In this document: positions 1-5,577 of the stretch, in pieces
How the letters are laid out: the number at the start of each line of letters is the position of its first letter
Numbering within the stretch: the stretch's first letter is position 1
From: an uncultured Litoreibacter sp.
GTDB lineage: Bacteria > Pseudomonadota > Alphaproteobacteria > Rhodobacterales > Rhodobacteraceae
DNA length: 7,759 bases
Direction: 5' to 3'
NCBI GenBank assembly: GCA_937928335.1
Contig: CALFWN010000293.1
Coordinates: forward strand, 1-7,759
Program-made: the position numbers and the translations under genes
The notes under the pieces: generated by a model
Told to the model about the DNA's origin: nothing
Databases searched by the model: none
What the model saw: only the letters and a program-made list of their open reading frames with translations

Positions 1-243
1 AATCCTTGTTAGCCAAGTAGGCTTGTTAGTGACCCTGATGGCCGTGGGGAGAATCCCCGAATTAGGACAGATATGAGTAGTGTTAAAACAATAATTAATA
101 CTCGGTCTACGAGAGAATGCACCGACACTAATAATAAAATATCATTTACCGCGTTGTTATTAAAGTTGGGAAGAACGCCTTTAAATAATTGCAGAGCAGA
201 AAAATTAATCCGCCCCGCCATTTGCCGTATATTATAGGCCATA
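1..243. other. A+T-rich segment of foreign character at the window edge
   Basis: This stretch has about 40% G+C by my count, falling to about 35% over 61-180, against clearly more than 60% in the genes that follow. The + strand has stop codons in the ftsY frame (a TAG at 235-237), so it does not continue that gene. On the - strand a frame is open from an ATG at 243 down to a TAA at 11-9; it encodes about 77 residues with a strongly hydrophobic stretch in the middle (VLIIVLTLLISVLI). I do not recognise it. It could be an incoming element, an assembly chimera, or contaminating DNA at a contig end. Its A/T-ending codons are unlike every other gene in the window. Confidence 0.5.
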
Positions 244-1458
244 TTGGCGGCCAAAGAAGCAGCCGAGCAGGCGGAGCGCGCCCGCCGGGAGGCTGAGGCC
301 AAAGCCGCCGCCCAAAAAGCAGCTGAACAAGCGGCCCTGAAAGCTGAGGCCAAAGCAAAAGCCGAAGCTGACGCCCACGCCGCCGCCGAGGCCGCCGAAG
401 CGGCCGCAAGGGAAGATGCTGCAAAAGCCGAACAGGCGGCAAAAGAAGCGCAAGACGCAGCCGCCCGCGCGCTTGAACAGGCCAGGGCCAATGTGGCAGC
501 TGATCTCTCCGCCCCTGCCGCCGCCGCCCTTCTGGCAGGCGAGGACCCCCAGGAAGAGCCCGCCAAAAAACCCGGCCTTCTGGGCCGTCTTCTGGGCCGC
601 AAGGAAACCAGAACCGTCCTGCGCCGCGAGCTGGATGACGATATGCTGGAGGCGCTCGAAGAGCTGCTCATCGCCTCGGATATGGGCGTCGACACCGCGC
701 TGCGCGTCACCGCCAATATGGCGGAGGGGCGTCTGGGCAAGAAGCTCTCCACGCGGGAAATCAAGGAGCTGCTCGCCTCCGAGATCACCACCATCATGGA
801 GCCCGTCGCCAAGCCGATGCCGCTTTACCCCAAACGCCCGCAAGTGGTGCTGGTGGTGGGGGTCAACGGGTCGGGCAAAACCACGACCATCGGCAAGCTG
901 GCCAGCCAGTTCCAGCAGGCGGGTAAGAAGGTGGTGATCGCCGCCGGTGACACATTCCGCGCCGCCGCTGTCGAGCAATTGCAGGTCTGGGGGGAGCGCG
1001 CCGGCGTCCCCGTGCTGACCGCACCCGAAGGGTCCGACCCCGCCAGCCTCGCCTTTGACGCCATGACCAAGGCCGAGGAAAGCGGCGCCGATCTGTTGAT
1101 GATCGACACGGCAGGCCGGCTGCAAAACCGCTCTGACCTGATGGAGGAGCTGGCCAAGATCGTCCGCGTCATCCGCAAGAAAGACGACACCGCCCCGCAT
1201 AACACGCTCCTGGTGCTTGATGCCACGACGGGCCAGAACGCGCTCAATCAGGTGAAGGTCTTCCAGGAAATCTCCGATGTCTCGGGCCTTGTGATGACCA
1301 AACTTGACGGCACCGCCAAGGGCGGGGTGCTGGTGGCCCTTGCCGACCGGTTCGGCCTGCCGATCCACGCCATCGGGGTGGGCGAGCAGATCGACGATCT
1401 CGACGCGTTTGACCCGCAGGAATTTGCACAGGCCCTGACCGGTGTCGCCCCGGAATAG
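244..1458 (+). CDS. ftsY: Signal recognition particle receptor FtsY, 5' part missing
   Basis: FtsY is the SRP receptor GTPase that docks ribosome-SRP complexes at the inner membrane and hands nascent membrane proteins to SecYEG. The open frame gives 404 residues. Residues 1 to about 115 are a low-complexity Ala/Lys/Glu linker (the variable A domain), about 120-200 form the helical N domain, and the rest is the G domain. Visible GTPase motifs are the P-loop GVNGSGKT at 206-213, DTAGR at 288-292 and TKLDG at 352-356; the DTFRAAAVEQL segment typical of SRP GTPases is also present. The frame opens only at a TTG at 244, right after a TAG at 235, with no ribosome binding site. The short amphipathic start normal in this family (of the type M-x-F-F-x-K-L-K) is absent, so the true start lies outside this sequence and the join falls inside the linker. 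It is the first gene of a + strand run with the permease and yciB. Confidence 0.93.
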   Translation: MAAKEAAEQAERARREAEAKAAAQKAAEQAALKAEAKAKAEADAHAAAEAAEAAAREDAAKAEQAAKEAQDAAARALEQARANVAADLSAPAAAALLAGEDPQEEPAKKPGLLGRLLGRKETRTVLRRELDDDMLEALEELLIASDMGVDTALRVTANMAEGRLGKKLSTREIKELLASEITTIMEPVAKPMPLYPKRPQVVLVVGVNGSGKTTTIGKLASQFQQAGKKVVIAAGDTFRAAAVEQLQVWGERAGVPVLTAPEGSDPASLAFDAMTKAEESGADLLMIDTAGRLQNRSDLMEELAKIVRVIRKKDDTAPHNTLLVLDATTGQNALNQVKVFQEISDVSGLVMTKLDGTAKGGVLVALADRFGLPIHAIGVGEQIDDLDAFDPQEFAQALTGVAPE

Positions 1459-1470
1459 CCCTGCCTTGCG

Positions 1471-1489
1471 TAACCTCATATTAAGGTTA
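1471..1489. repeat. Short inverted repeat after ftsY
   Basis: TAACCT (1471-1476) and AGGTTA (1484-1489) form a perfect 6-bp inverted repeat with a 7-base A+T-rich spacer, 12 bases after the ftsY stop. No T-run follows, so it is not a convincing terminator. It contains TTAA-GG-TTAA, which has the TTAA half-sites of CtrA boxes but not their 7-base spacing. Confidence 0.3.
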
Positions 1490-1519
1490 ACGCCCCCCGC
1501 CGCGACAGAACCACGCTCC

Positions 1520-1545
1520 GGGTTTCATCTTGGCAAAAATACCTC
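1520..1545 (+). other. Conserved-looking intergenic motif
   Basis: The core TTTCATCTTGGCAAAAATAC (1523-1542) stands out as an A/T-containing word inside otherwise G+C-rich spacer between ftsY and the permease gene. From memory, very similar words (TTCATCTTG-C-AAAAATAC) recur in intergenic regions of Rhodobacteraceae genomes. I see only this single copy in the window. It may be part of a dispersed repeat or of a regulatory signal for the downstream gene; its function is unknown to me. Confidence 0.35.
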
Positions 1546-1581
1546 ACTCCCGCCCCTGCCTGCTGCACAAGGCCACGCCTC

Positions 1582-2487
1582 ATGAGCGCCTGGATCACCA
1601 GCCTTGAGGGCACGGAGGCAGGCCACGCGCTGGCGCTGGCCCTCGCGGTCATGGCCGCCATCCTGCACGCCGCTTTCGGAGCCCTGCAAAAGGGCCGTCA
1701 CGACCCGTGGCTGTCACGCGGCGCGATTGATTTCAGCTACGGGATGATCGCCGCGCCCTTCGCGCTTTTCGTCATGCCCTGGCCCGAGCCGCATATGTGG
1801 CCGATTTTCGCGGGCGTCTATGTGATCCATATCTGCTATAAATGCCTGCAGGCCTATACCTATACCAAAGGCGCCTATACGGTGGTCTACCCGGTGGTGC
1901 GCGGCACCGGGCCGCTCTTTACCGTCATCGGGGCCTATTTCATCTTCGGAGAGACCTTTACCTGGGGCCAGATCGGCGGCGTGGCGCTGCTGCTGGCAGG
2001 CATTTACGGGCTGGCGGCTTATAATCTCAAAACCATCACGCTGGATCGCGACACGATGGTCCCGGCGCTGGGCTTTGCGGTGCTGACCGGGCTGTTCGTG
2101 GCGCTCTACACCACCTATGACGCTTACGGCATCCGGGCCACGGCGGACCCGTTCACCTTTCTGGCATGGTTCTTCTTCATTGACGGGCTGTTCTTCATGC
2201 CGCCGCTGGCCGCATATCTATGGGCCAGAAACCCCGACCGCCCGGCCTTGGGGCCGTTGATGGCGCGGGGGCTGATCGGCGCCTTTGTGGCGTTTTTCTC
2301 TTTCGGGGCGATCATGCTGGCCACCCGGCTCGACAAGGTGGGCGAGGCGGCGGTGCTGCGCGAGACATCTGTGGTCTTTGCGGCGCTGATCGGATGGCTT
2401 ATCCTCGGCGAAAAGACCGGCCCCCGCCGCTTGTGCCTGATGGCGCTCATCGCGCTTGGGGCTGTGATCGTGGAATTTGCAGGCTAG
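1582..2487 (+). CDS. EamA/DMT-superfamily inner-membrane permease
   Basis: This 301-residue protein has the two-fold repeat of the drug/metabolite transporter superfamily: ten hydrophobic segments, five per half, with the halves split at about residues 150-160. The diagnostic end of each half is visible: in the first, Y-P-V-V-R-G-T-G-P-L (103-112) with a Gly-Glu at 123-124; in the second, E-A-A-V-L-R-E-T-S (255-263) with Gly-Glu at 276-277. It would sit in the inner membrane and move a small solute. The substrate cannot be read from the sequence, because this superfamily covers amino acids, nucleotides, drugs and other metabolites. The ATG at 1582 has a weak AAGG at 1569-1572. The gene ends 22 bases before yciB, so the two are probably co-transcribed. 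As I recall it, the order ftsY-permease-yciB is common in Rhodobacteraceae, which suggests a membrane-related role without proving one. Confidence 0.88.
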   Translation: MSAWITSLEGTEAGHALALALAVMAAILHAAFGALQKGRHDPWLSRGAIDFSYGMIAAPFALFVMPWPEPHMWPIFAGVYVIHICYKCLQAYTYTKGAYTVVYPVVRGTGPLFTVIGAYFIFGETFTWGQIGGVALLLAGIYGLAAYNLKTITLDRDTMVPALGFAVLTGLFVALYTTYDAYGIRATADPFTFLAWFFFIDGLFFMPPLAAYLWARNPDRPALGPLMARGLIGAFVAFFSFGAIMLATRLDKVGEAAVLRETSVVFAALIGWLILGEKTGPRRLCLMALIALGAVIVEFAG

Positions 2488-2509
2488 ACACAGACATAAA
2501 AGGCAGGTC

Positions 2510-3115
2510 ATGGACGAGAAAAAGATCAACCCGATGGTGAAGTTTGCGCTGGAATTCGGCCCGGTGCTGCTGTTCTTCGTGGCCTATACAAGGCTGAAAG
2601 AGAACACCTACACGATTGGCGGCACCGAATATGACGGCTTTATCGTGGTCACGGCCGCCTTCGTGCCGCTGCTTCTGGCCTCCATCGCGATCCTGTGGAA
2701 GCTCACCGGCAAGATCAGCCGGATGCAGGTGCTCACCGCCGTCATGGTGATCTTCTTTGGCGGGCTGACCGTGTGGTTCAATGATGAGCGGTTCTTCAAG
2801 ATCAAGACCACCATCGTTTACGGCTTTTTTGCCGCCGTGCTGGGGCTGGGACTGCTGTTGAAAAAATCATGGCTGGAATATGTGATGGACGAGCTGCTGC
2901 CCTTGACCAATGAGGGCTGGATGATCCTCACCAAGCGGCTGACGGCGGCCTTTGCGACGCTCGCCATCGCCAATGAGGTGGTCTGGCGCACCATGTCCAC
3001 CGATGCCTGGGTGAAGATCGAAACCTTCGGCTTTCCCGCCGCGCTGTTTGTGTTCTTCATGCTGCAAACCAACCTCTTTCAGGCCCATAGCTCGGAAGAG
3101 CAGGACGAGGCGTAA
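2510..3115 (+). CDS. yciB: YciB / IspZ family inner-membrane protein (septation protein A)
   Basis: The 201-residue product is a polytopic inner-membrane protein of the YciB (septation protein A, IspZ) family, linked in other bacteria to envelope synthesis and cell division; its biochemical activity is not established. Hydrophobic segments lie at about residues 11-27, 44-63, 74-90, 101-117, 144-160 and 173-190. The family-type stretch N-D-E-R-F-F-K-I-K-T-T-I-V-Y (91-104) and a later N-E-V-V-W-R (155-160) are visible. The E. coli protein has about 179 residues, so the length fits with a short polar tail. I chose the ATG at 2510 because AAAGG at 2499-2503 lies 6 bases before it; the frame could open earlier at a TTG (2477), but that would overlap the permease gene and add a basic, uncharacteristic extension. 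It is the last gene of its run, followed by a strong hairpin. Confidence 0.92.
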   Translation: MDEKKINPMVKFALEFGPVLLFFVAYTRLKENTYTIGGTEYDGFIVVTAAFVPLLLASIAILWKLTGKISRMQVLTAVMVIFFGGLTVWFNDERFFKIKTTIVYGFFAAVLGLGLLLKKSWLEYVMDELLPLTNEGWMILTKRLTAAFATLAIANEVVWRTMSTDAWVKIETFGFPAALFVFFMLQTNLFQAHSSEEQDEA

Positions 3116-3128
3116 GCCCAAAAGCTGA

Positions 3129-3158
3129 GCAGGCCCCCGTGGTGACACGGGAGCCTGC
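3129..3158 (+). terminator. Strong hairpin ending the ftsY-permease-yciB run
   Basis: GCAGGCCCCCGT (3129-3140) pairs with ACGGGAGCCTGC (3147-3158), a 12-bp stem with a single C/A mismatch and a 6-base loop. It lies 13 bases after the yciB stop. No long T-run follows (CAGTTAGTG), so it is either a weak-tail intrinsic terminator or an RNA 3'-end stabiliser. Its position at the end of a gene run that meets an opposing gene favours termination. Confidence 0.75.
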
Positions 3159-3164
3159 CAGTTA

Positions 3165-3243
3165 GTGTGAACCCACCTTTTGCAACCGGGCTTTGGGCCC
3201 GGCCACCAGGTCACTGGCTAAGCTGGGGAAGGGTGGCCCACAC
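3165..3243. other. Possible structured RNA element in the convergent intergenic region
   Basis: GTGTG (3165-3169) is complementary to CACAC (3239-3243). Inside it CCACC near 3174-3178 pairs with GGTGG near 3232-3236. Within that lie a CCGGGC/GCCCGG hairpin (about 3186-3202) and a CCAG/CTGG hairpin (about 3206-3217). Together these make a closed three-way-junction-like fold of about 79 bases. It has no T-loop or CCA end, so it is not a tRNA. I do not recognise a family, and no promoter is clear on either strand. It could be a small RNA, the processed 3' end of the yciB transcript, or chance pairing in G+C-rich DNA. Confidence 0.3.
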
Positions 3244-3606
3244 TATCCTATATGCGGCATCTGGGTCGAAGCCTTCCGACGCGGATCACAGGGTAGCCCC
3301 CTGCAAAACACTGTATTTTGCGTCAAAACAAGTGAGGCCCGGCCAAATGCCAGACTGGTCTGCAGCTCCCCAATCACGTGCCAAAACCAATCGCACCCCC
3401 CAGGGCGCAGCGCCAATCAGACGCTTGATCCCGCTGTGGTCAATGTTTCTGGATCACATTTTTCATATGGGAAAAGGCCCGGATCTGGCCTGAGCAGGCG
3501 GCTGCGGAATGCTCCCGCCGGAACCCAGCCAAAAGTCAGAAACTTTCTTGGGTTCCGTTGGGGCAACCTCTTTGATGCCATAGTCATTTTTCCGATTTGG
3601 AAAATC
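3244..3606. other. Gene-free convergent intergenic region with scattered inverted repeats
   Basis: I find no convincing gene in this stretch. Open frames on the + strand (to 3493 and to 3618) have no ribosome binding site, no domain and unstructured composition. Visible repeats are GCAAAA/TTTTGC (3303-3308 and 3316-3321), TGATCC/GGATCA (3426-3431 and 3451-3456), and a larger hairpin at 3511-3565 listed separately. The region lies between the ends of yciB (+) and the TetR gene (-), so it may carry 3' ends of both transcripts. Confidence 0.45.
3511..3565. repeat. Nested inverted repeat downstream of the TetR gene
   Basis: GGAACCCA (3520-3527) is perfectly complementary to TGGGTTCC (3549-3556). 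Inside it AAAGT (3532-3536) pairs with ACTTT (3542-3546) around a 5-base loop. Outside it GCTCC (3511-3515) can pair with GGGGC (3560-3564), allowing a G-T pair. It starts about 40 bases past the TetR stop on that strand, so it could be the transcript's 3' hairpin. There is no T-run on either side. Confidence 0.45.
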
Positions 3607-4251
3607 CTAAATACCTGAATTCTGTTTCCAAATCTTGTCCAAAGGCTCCATCTCGGCGTGATTGTTTACATAAGACTGAATCAGCCTGTCCACGGCCTTG
3701 CGGGTGATGGTTTTGTGCTCGGGCGACAGGCCAAGGGTTGCGACCATCTTCCAATGGCCCTCCATCAGCGAGACGAACAGGAAGGACATCTCCTCGGCGG
3801 CCTGGGTCGGCAGATGCGGGTATTGCAACATGAACTCATGGGTCAGAACCTGCCCCAGAAGCATATATTGCGAGCGCAGGGCCGTCTGCAAAGGCTCCGA
3901 TCCCTTGGTCAGCGCAAACAGCGCGTCAAACACCCCGTCATCCTCGGGCTTGGTGAATTCCGGCCGGATGTTGAGGAAATAGTCGATAAACAGCTCCAGA
4001 CGCTGCTCGCCCTTGGCATTCATCACCACCGAGACAAGGCTGTCACGATAGCCCGCCGCCAGATGATCGCACAGGGCAACCATCAGCGTGTCGGCATCCT
4101 TGAAATGGTAACGCACAACCTGGCGCGACAGGTTGGCCTCTTTGGCAATCGCGTCATAGGACAGATGCGGCAGCCCGTGTTGTTTGAGTGCCCGAAACGT
4201 GGCGTTGAGAATATTGGTCTTTTGATTAACTTGCTTGCCCGTGTGGCCCAT
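3607..4251 (-). CDS. TetR/AcrR-family transcriptional regulator
   Basis: The 214-residue product has the TetR architecture: an N-terminal three-helix DNA-binding domain (residues about 10-57) followed by an all-helical ligand and dimer domain. The helix-turn-helix is read at about 31-51 (S-Y-D-A-I-A-K-E-A-N-L-S-R-Q-V-V-R-Y-H-F-K), with the usual Y-x-F-K/Y-H-F-K end. The C-terminal half is not one I can match to a ligand, so what it senses is unknown. The ATG at 4251 is preceded by GGAG 10 bases upstream. The gene follows folE2 on the same strand with a 114-base gap, large enough for its own promoter, and a perfect 17-bp palindrome lies 20 bases upstream of the start, consistent with autoregulation. 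No divergent gene adjoins it, so its targets beyond itself may lie elsewhere. Confidence 0.88.
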   Translation of the reverse strand: MGHTGKQVNQKTNILNATFRALKQHGLPHLSYDAIAKEANLSRQVVRYHFKDADTLMVALCDHLAAGYRDSLVSVVMNAKGEQRLELFIDYFLNIRPEFTKPEDDGVFDALFALTKGSEPLQTALRSQYMLLGQVLTHEFMLQYPHLPTQAAEEMSFLFVSLMEGHWKMVATLGLSPEHKTITRKAVDRLIQSYVNNHAEMEPLDKIWKQNSGI

Positions 4252-4270
4252 GCCGTGGCTGCTCCAAAGC

Positions 4271-4287
4271 GGATATGTTTAATATCC
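4271..4287. promoter_or_regulatory. Candidate operator of the TetR-family regulator
   Basis: GGATAT (4271-4276), GTTTA spacer, ATATCC (4282-4287) make a perfect 6-bp inverted repeat, 17 bp overall, centred about 28 bases before the TetR start codon. TetR proteins usually bind such palindromes of about 15-20 bp next to their own gene. It stands out as A+T-rich in a G+C-rich spacer and could also overlap the gene's -10 region (TATTAA on the - strand). Assignment to this regulator is inferred from position. Confidence 0.5.
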
Positions 4288-4365
4288 TCTAAACTCACTG
4301 GCGCGGGGCCATGTGTCCATGCGGGCGGTGCCGTCCCTGAAACGGGGCAGCAATTTTGCCACATG

Positions 4366-5469
4366 TCAGCCGCTGTGGATCAGGCTTGAAAACAGTTTTG
4401 GATCAATGCTTTCGGCCTCGAAGCTGTCACCTTCGGTCAGGATCGAGACCGCGTCATGGCTGTGCAGGCTTTCCTGATGGCTGGCCACCACGCGGAAATC
4501 GCCGATGCGCGCATCCGCCTGCAATGCCGCGCAGAAGGACCGCGCGGCGTCCTCGACAAAGATCGGGTTGGCGGCGTTCAGCTCTGCAAAGGCCTGCTCA
4601 TCCTCGCGCTTGACCATCACCTGCGTCTCGGTGGGAACCGCGTCGCGGCACGCCTCGATCAGGTCCTCGAACCACAGGCAATCCGTCTCGCCCATCACCT
4701 CGATCGAGACCCGCGCCACGGAGCGTTGCGAATGCGGCGTCGCCAGCTGGCCACGCAGCTGACGGGCATGTTCAGACAGCTCCAGCGAGCAGGGGCAGGT
4801 GGAGGAATAGACATAGTCGAGATGCATGAATTTCTTGCGCACCCCGCCCGCATCCACCACTTCCAAAGCGATGTCGTAATATTGGTAGCCCTCCAGCCCG
4901 GAGCGCAGCGACTGCACTTTCATCGGGAAGGAGAACCGCATCTGGATGCGGGCGTCAAAGCTCTCAAGATCGCTTTTGTATGCGTCCAGCGTGCGCTCGA
5001 TCACCTCATAGGAAAAGGTCTCATCCGCCTTCTCGTAAAAGCTGCGCATGATGCGGGACATGTTGATGCCCTTCTTTTCCGCCTCCAGCGAGACGGTGCC
5101 GGTGACACTGGTTTCCAGCTGTACGTCGCCATTGTCGCGGGTGTGATAGCGGATCGGCAGGCGAAAATTCGAGATGCCGACATGCTGGATTTGCTGCTTG
5201 GCGCCCCGGATCAGCGAAGACGGCCCGTTTTGCAGGTCGGGCATCGAGGCCTTGTAGCTCTCGTCGACCTCGAATTCTTCCGGGTAGGCACGCGCGAGCG
5301 CAGGGTAGTCCGGCAGGTCATGGCCCGGCACCAGCTGACCCACAGCGGGGTCAAGATCGGCCACCTCAATGTCAGATGAGCCCCGCGCCCAGTGGCGCAG
5401 CAGTTTCAAGGCTTTTTCAGCTTCATCCCGAGTGGGCAAGCGGTCAATTTCCGGCGTATGGACGTTCAT
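4366..5469 (-). CDS. folE2: GTP cyclohydrolase IB (FolE2)
   Basis: FolE2 converts GTP to 7,8-dihydroneopterin triphosphate plus formate in the cytoplasm, the first step of tetrahydrofolate synthesis. It is the metal-flexible alternative to zinc-dependent FolE. The product has 367 residues. The catalytic-site signature S-T-C-P-C-S is present with Cys225 and Cys227, followed by T-P-H-S-Q-R-S. Further family hallmarks are F-V-E-D with Glu306 and S-L-H-S-H-D-A with His336 and His338 near the C-terminus. A GTG at 5472 could also start the frame, but the G-rich Shine-Dalgarno sequence (5476-5481) lies 6 bases before the ATG at 5469 and only 3 before the GTG, so I prefer the ATG. It lies 91 bases after metZ on the same strand, with two palindromes in the gap. 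A GGGG at 5505-5508 on the + strand means the leader RNA has a CCCC that could pair with the Shine-Dalgarno. Confidence 0.95.
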   Translation of the reverse strand: MNVHTPEIDRLPTRDEAEKALKLLRHWARGSSDIEVADLDPAVGQLVPGHDLPDYPALARAYPEEFEVDESYKASMPDLQNGPSSLIRGAKQQIQHVGISNFRLPIRYHTRDNGDVQLETSVTGTVSLEAEKKGINMSRIMRSFYEKADETFSYEVIERTLDAYKSDLESFDARIQMRFSFPMKVQSLRSGLEGYQYYDIALEVVDAGGVRKKFMHLDYVYSSTCPCSLELSEHARQLRGQLATPHSQRSVARVSIEVMGETDCLWFEDLIEACRDAVPTETQVMVKREDEQAFAELNAANPIFVEDAARSFCAALQADARIGDFRVVASHQESLHSHDAVSILTEGDSFEAESIDPKLFSSLIHSG

Positions 5470-5533
5470 CACAGTCCCCCCTTTGGTTCGCGCAATTGAA
5501 ACATGGGGCCTCGACGCCTGTATTCCAACATTA

Positions 5534-5551
5534 TGTCAACTATACGTGACA
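5534..5551. promoter_or_regulatory. Palindrome TGT-N12-ACA overlapping a -35-like element upstream of folE2
   Basis: TGTCA (5534-5538) and TGACA (5547-5551) form a perfect 5-bp inverted repeat with an 8-base spacer, about 65 bases before the folE2 start. On the - strand one arm is part of TTGACA (5539-5534), followed directly by TAATG; CATAAT (5535-5530) could serve as a -10. A regulator bound here would block the promoter. The pattern TGT-N12-ACA equals the known PpsR/CrtJ consensus of phototrophic alphaproteobacteria, but it is loose enough to suit other dimeric regulators. Confidence 0.4.
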
Positions 5552-5558
5552 CAGGTTA

Positions 5559-5577
5559 CATTAGATCACATCTAATG
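5559..5577. repeat. Perfect 19-bp palindrome over the metZ stop codon
   Basis: CATTAGAT (5559-5566) and ATCTAATG (5570-5577) are perfectly complementary 8-base arms separated by CAC. The palindrome covers the metZ stop codon and its last codons, and lies 7 bases from the folE2-side palindrome. It lacks G+C-rich pairing and a T-run, so an intrinsic terminator is unlikely. An operator for folE2 is the other reading. Confidence 0.5.

Noticed and set aside
292..356. Repeat array in the ftsY linker
   Set aside because: The repeated words encode Ala/Lys/Glu stretches in frame, as expected of the low-complexity A domain; spacing is irregular and it is neither a CRISPR nor a mobile element.
232..1479. 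Long - strand open frame opposite ftsY (415 codons), and a second one at 9-812
   Set aside because: Both lie antisense to a clear GTPase gene, have Ser/Ala- or Gly/His-rich composition typical of antisense G+C-rich DNA, no domain and no ribosome binding site. Only the 9-243 end of the second one is outside ftsY, and it is discussed separately.
1481..1490. CtrA binding site
   Set aside because: TTAA repeats are present but spaced by 2 bases, not the 7 of the CtrA consensus.
3165..3243. tRNA candidate of about 79 bases
   Set aside because: The outer stem is only 5 bp, there is no TTC-R-A T-loop, no plausible anticodon arm and no CCA end on either strand.
3193..3618. 141-codon + strand frame in the convergent intergenic region
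   Set aside because: No ribosome binding site, no domain, composition like untranslated DNA, and it would run into the end of the TetR gene.
4456..5379. 307-codon + strand frame opposite folE2
   Set aside because: It is antisense to a gene with all FolE2 catalytic motifs; its Arg/His-rich product has no recognisable domain.
5473..5533. Folate-sensing (THF-II type) riboswitch upstream of folE2
   Set aside because: The leader available is short and I could not lay out a conserved two-stem aptamer; only a CCCC/GGGG pairing near the Shine-Dalgarno is visible.
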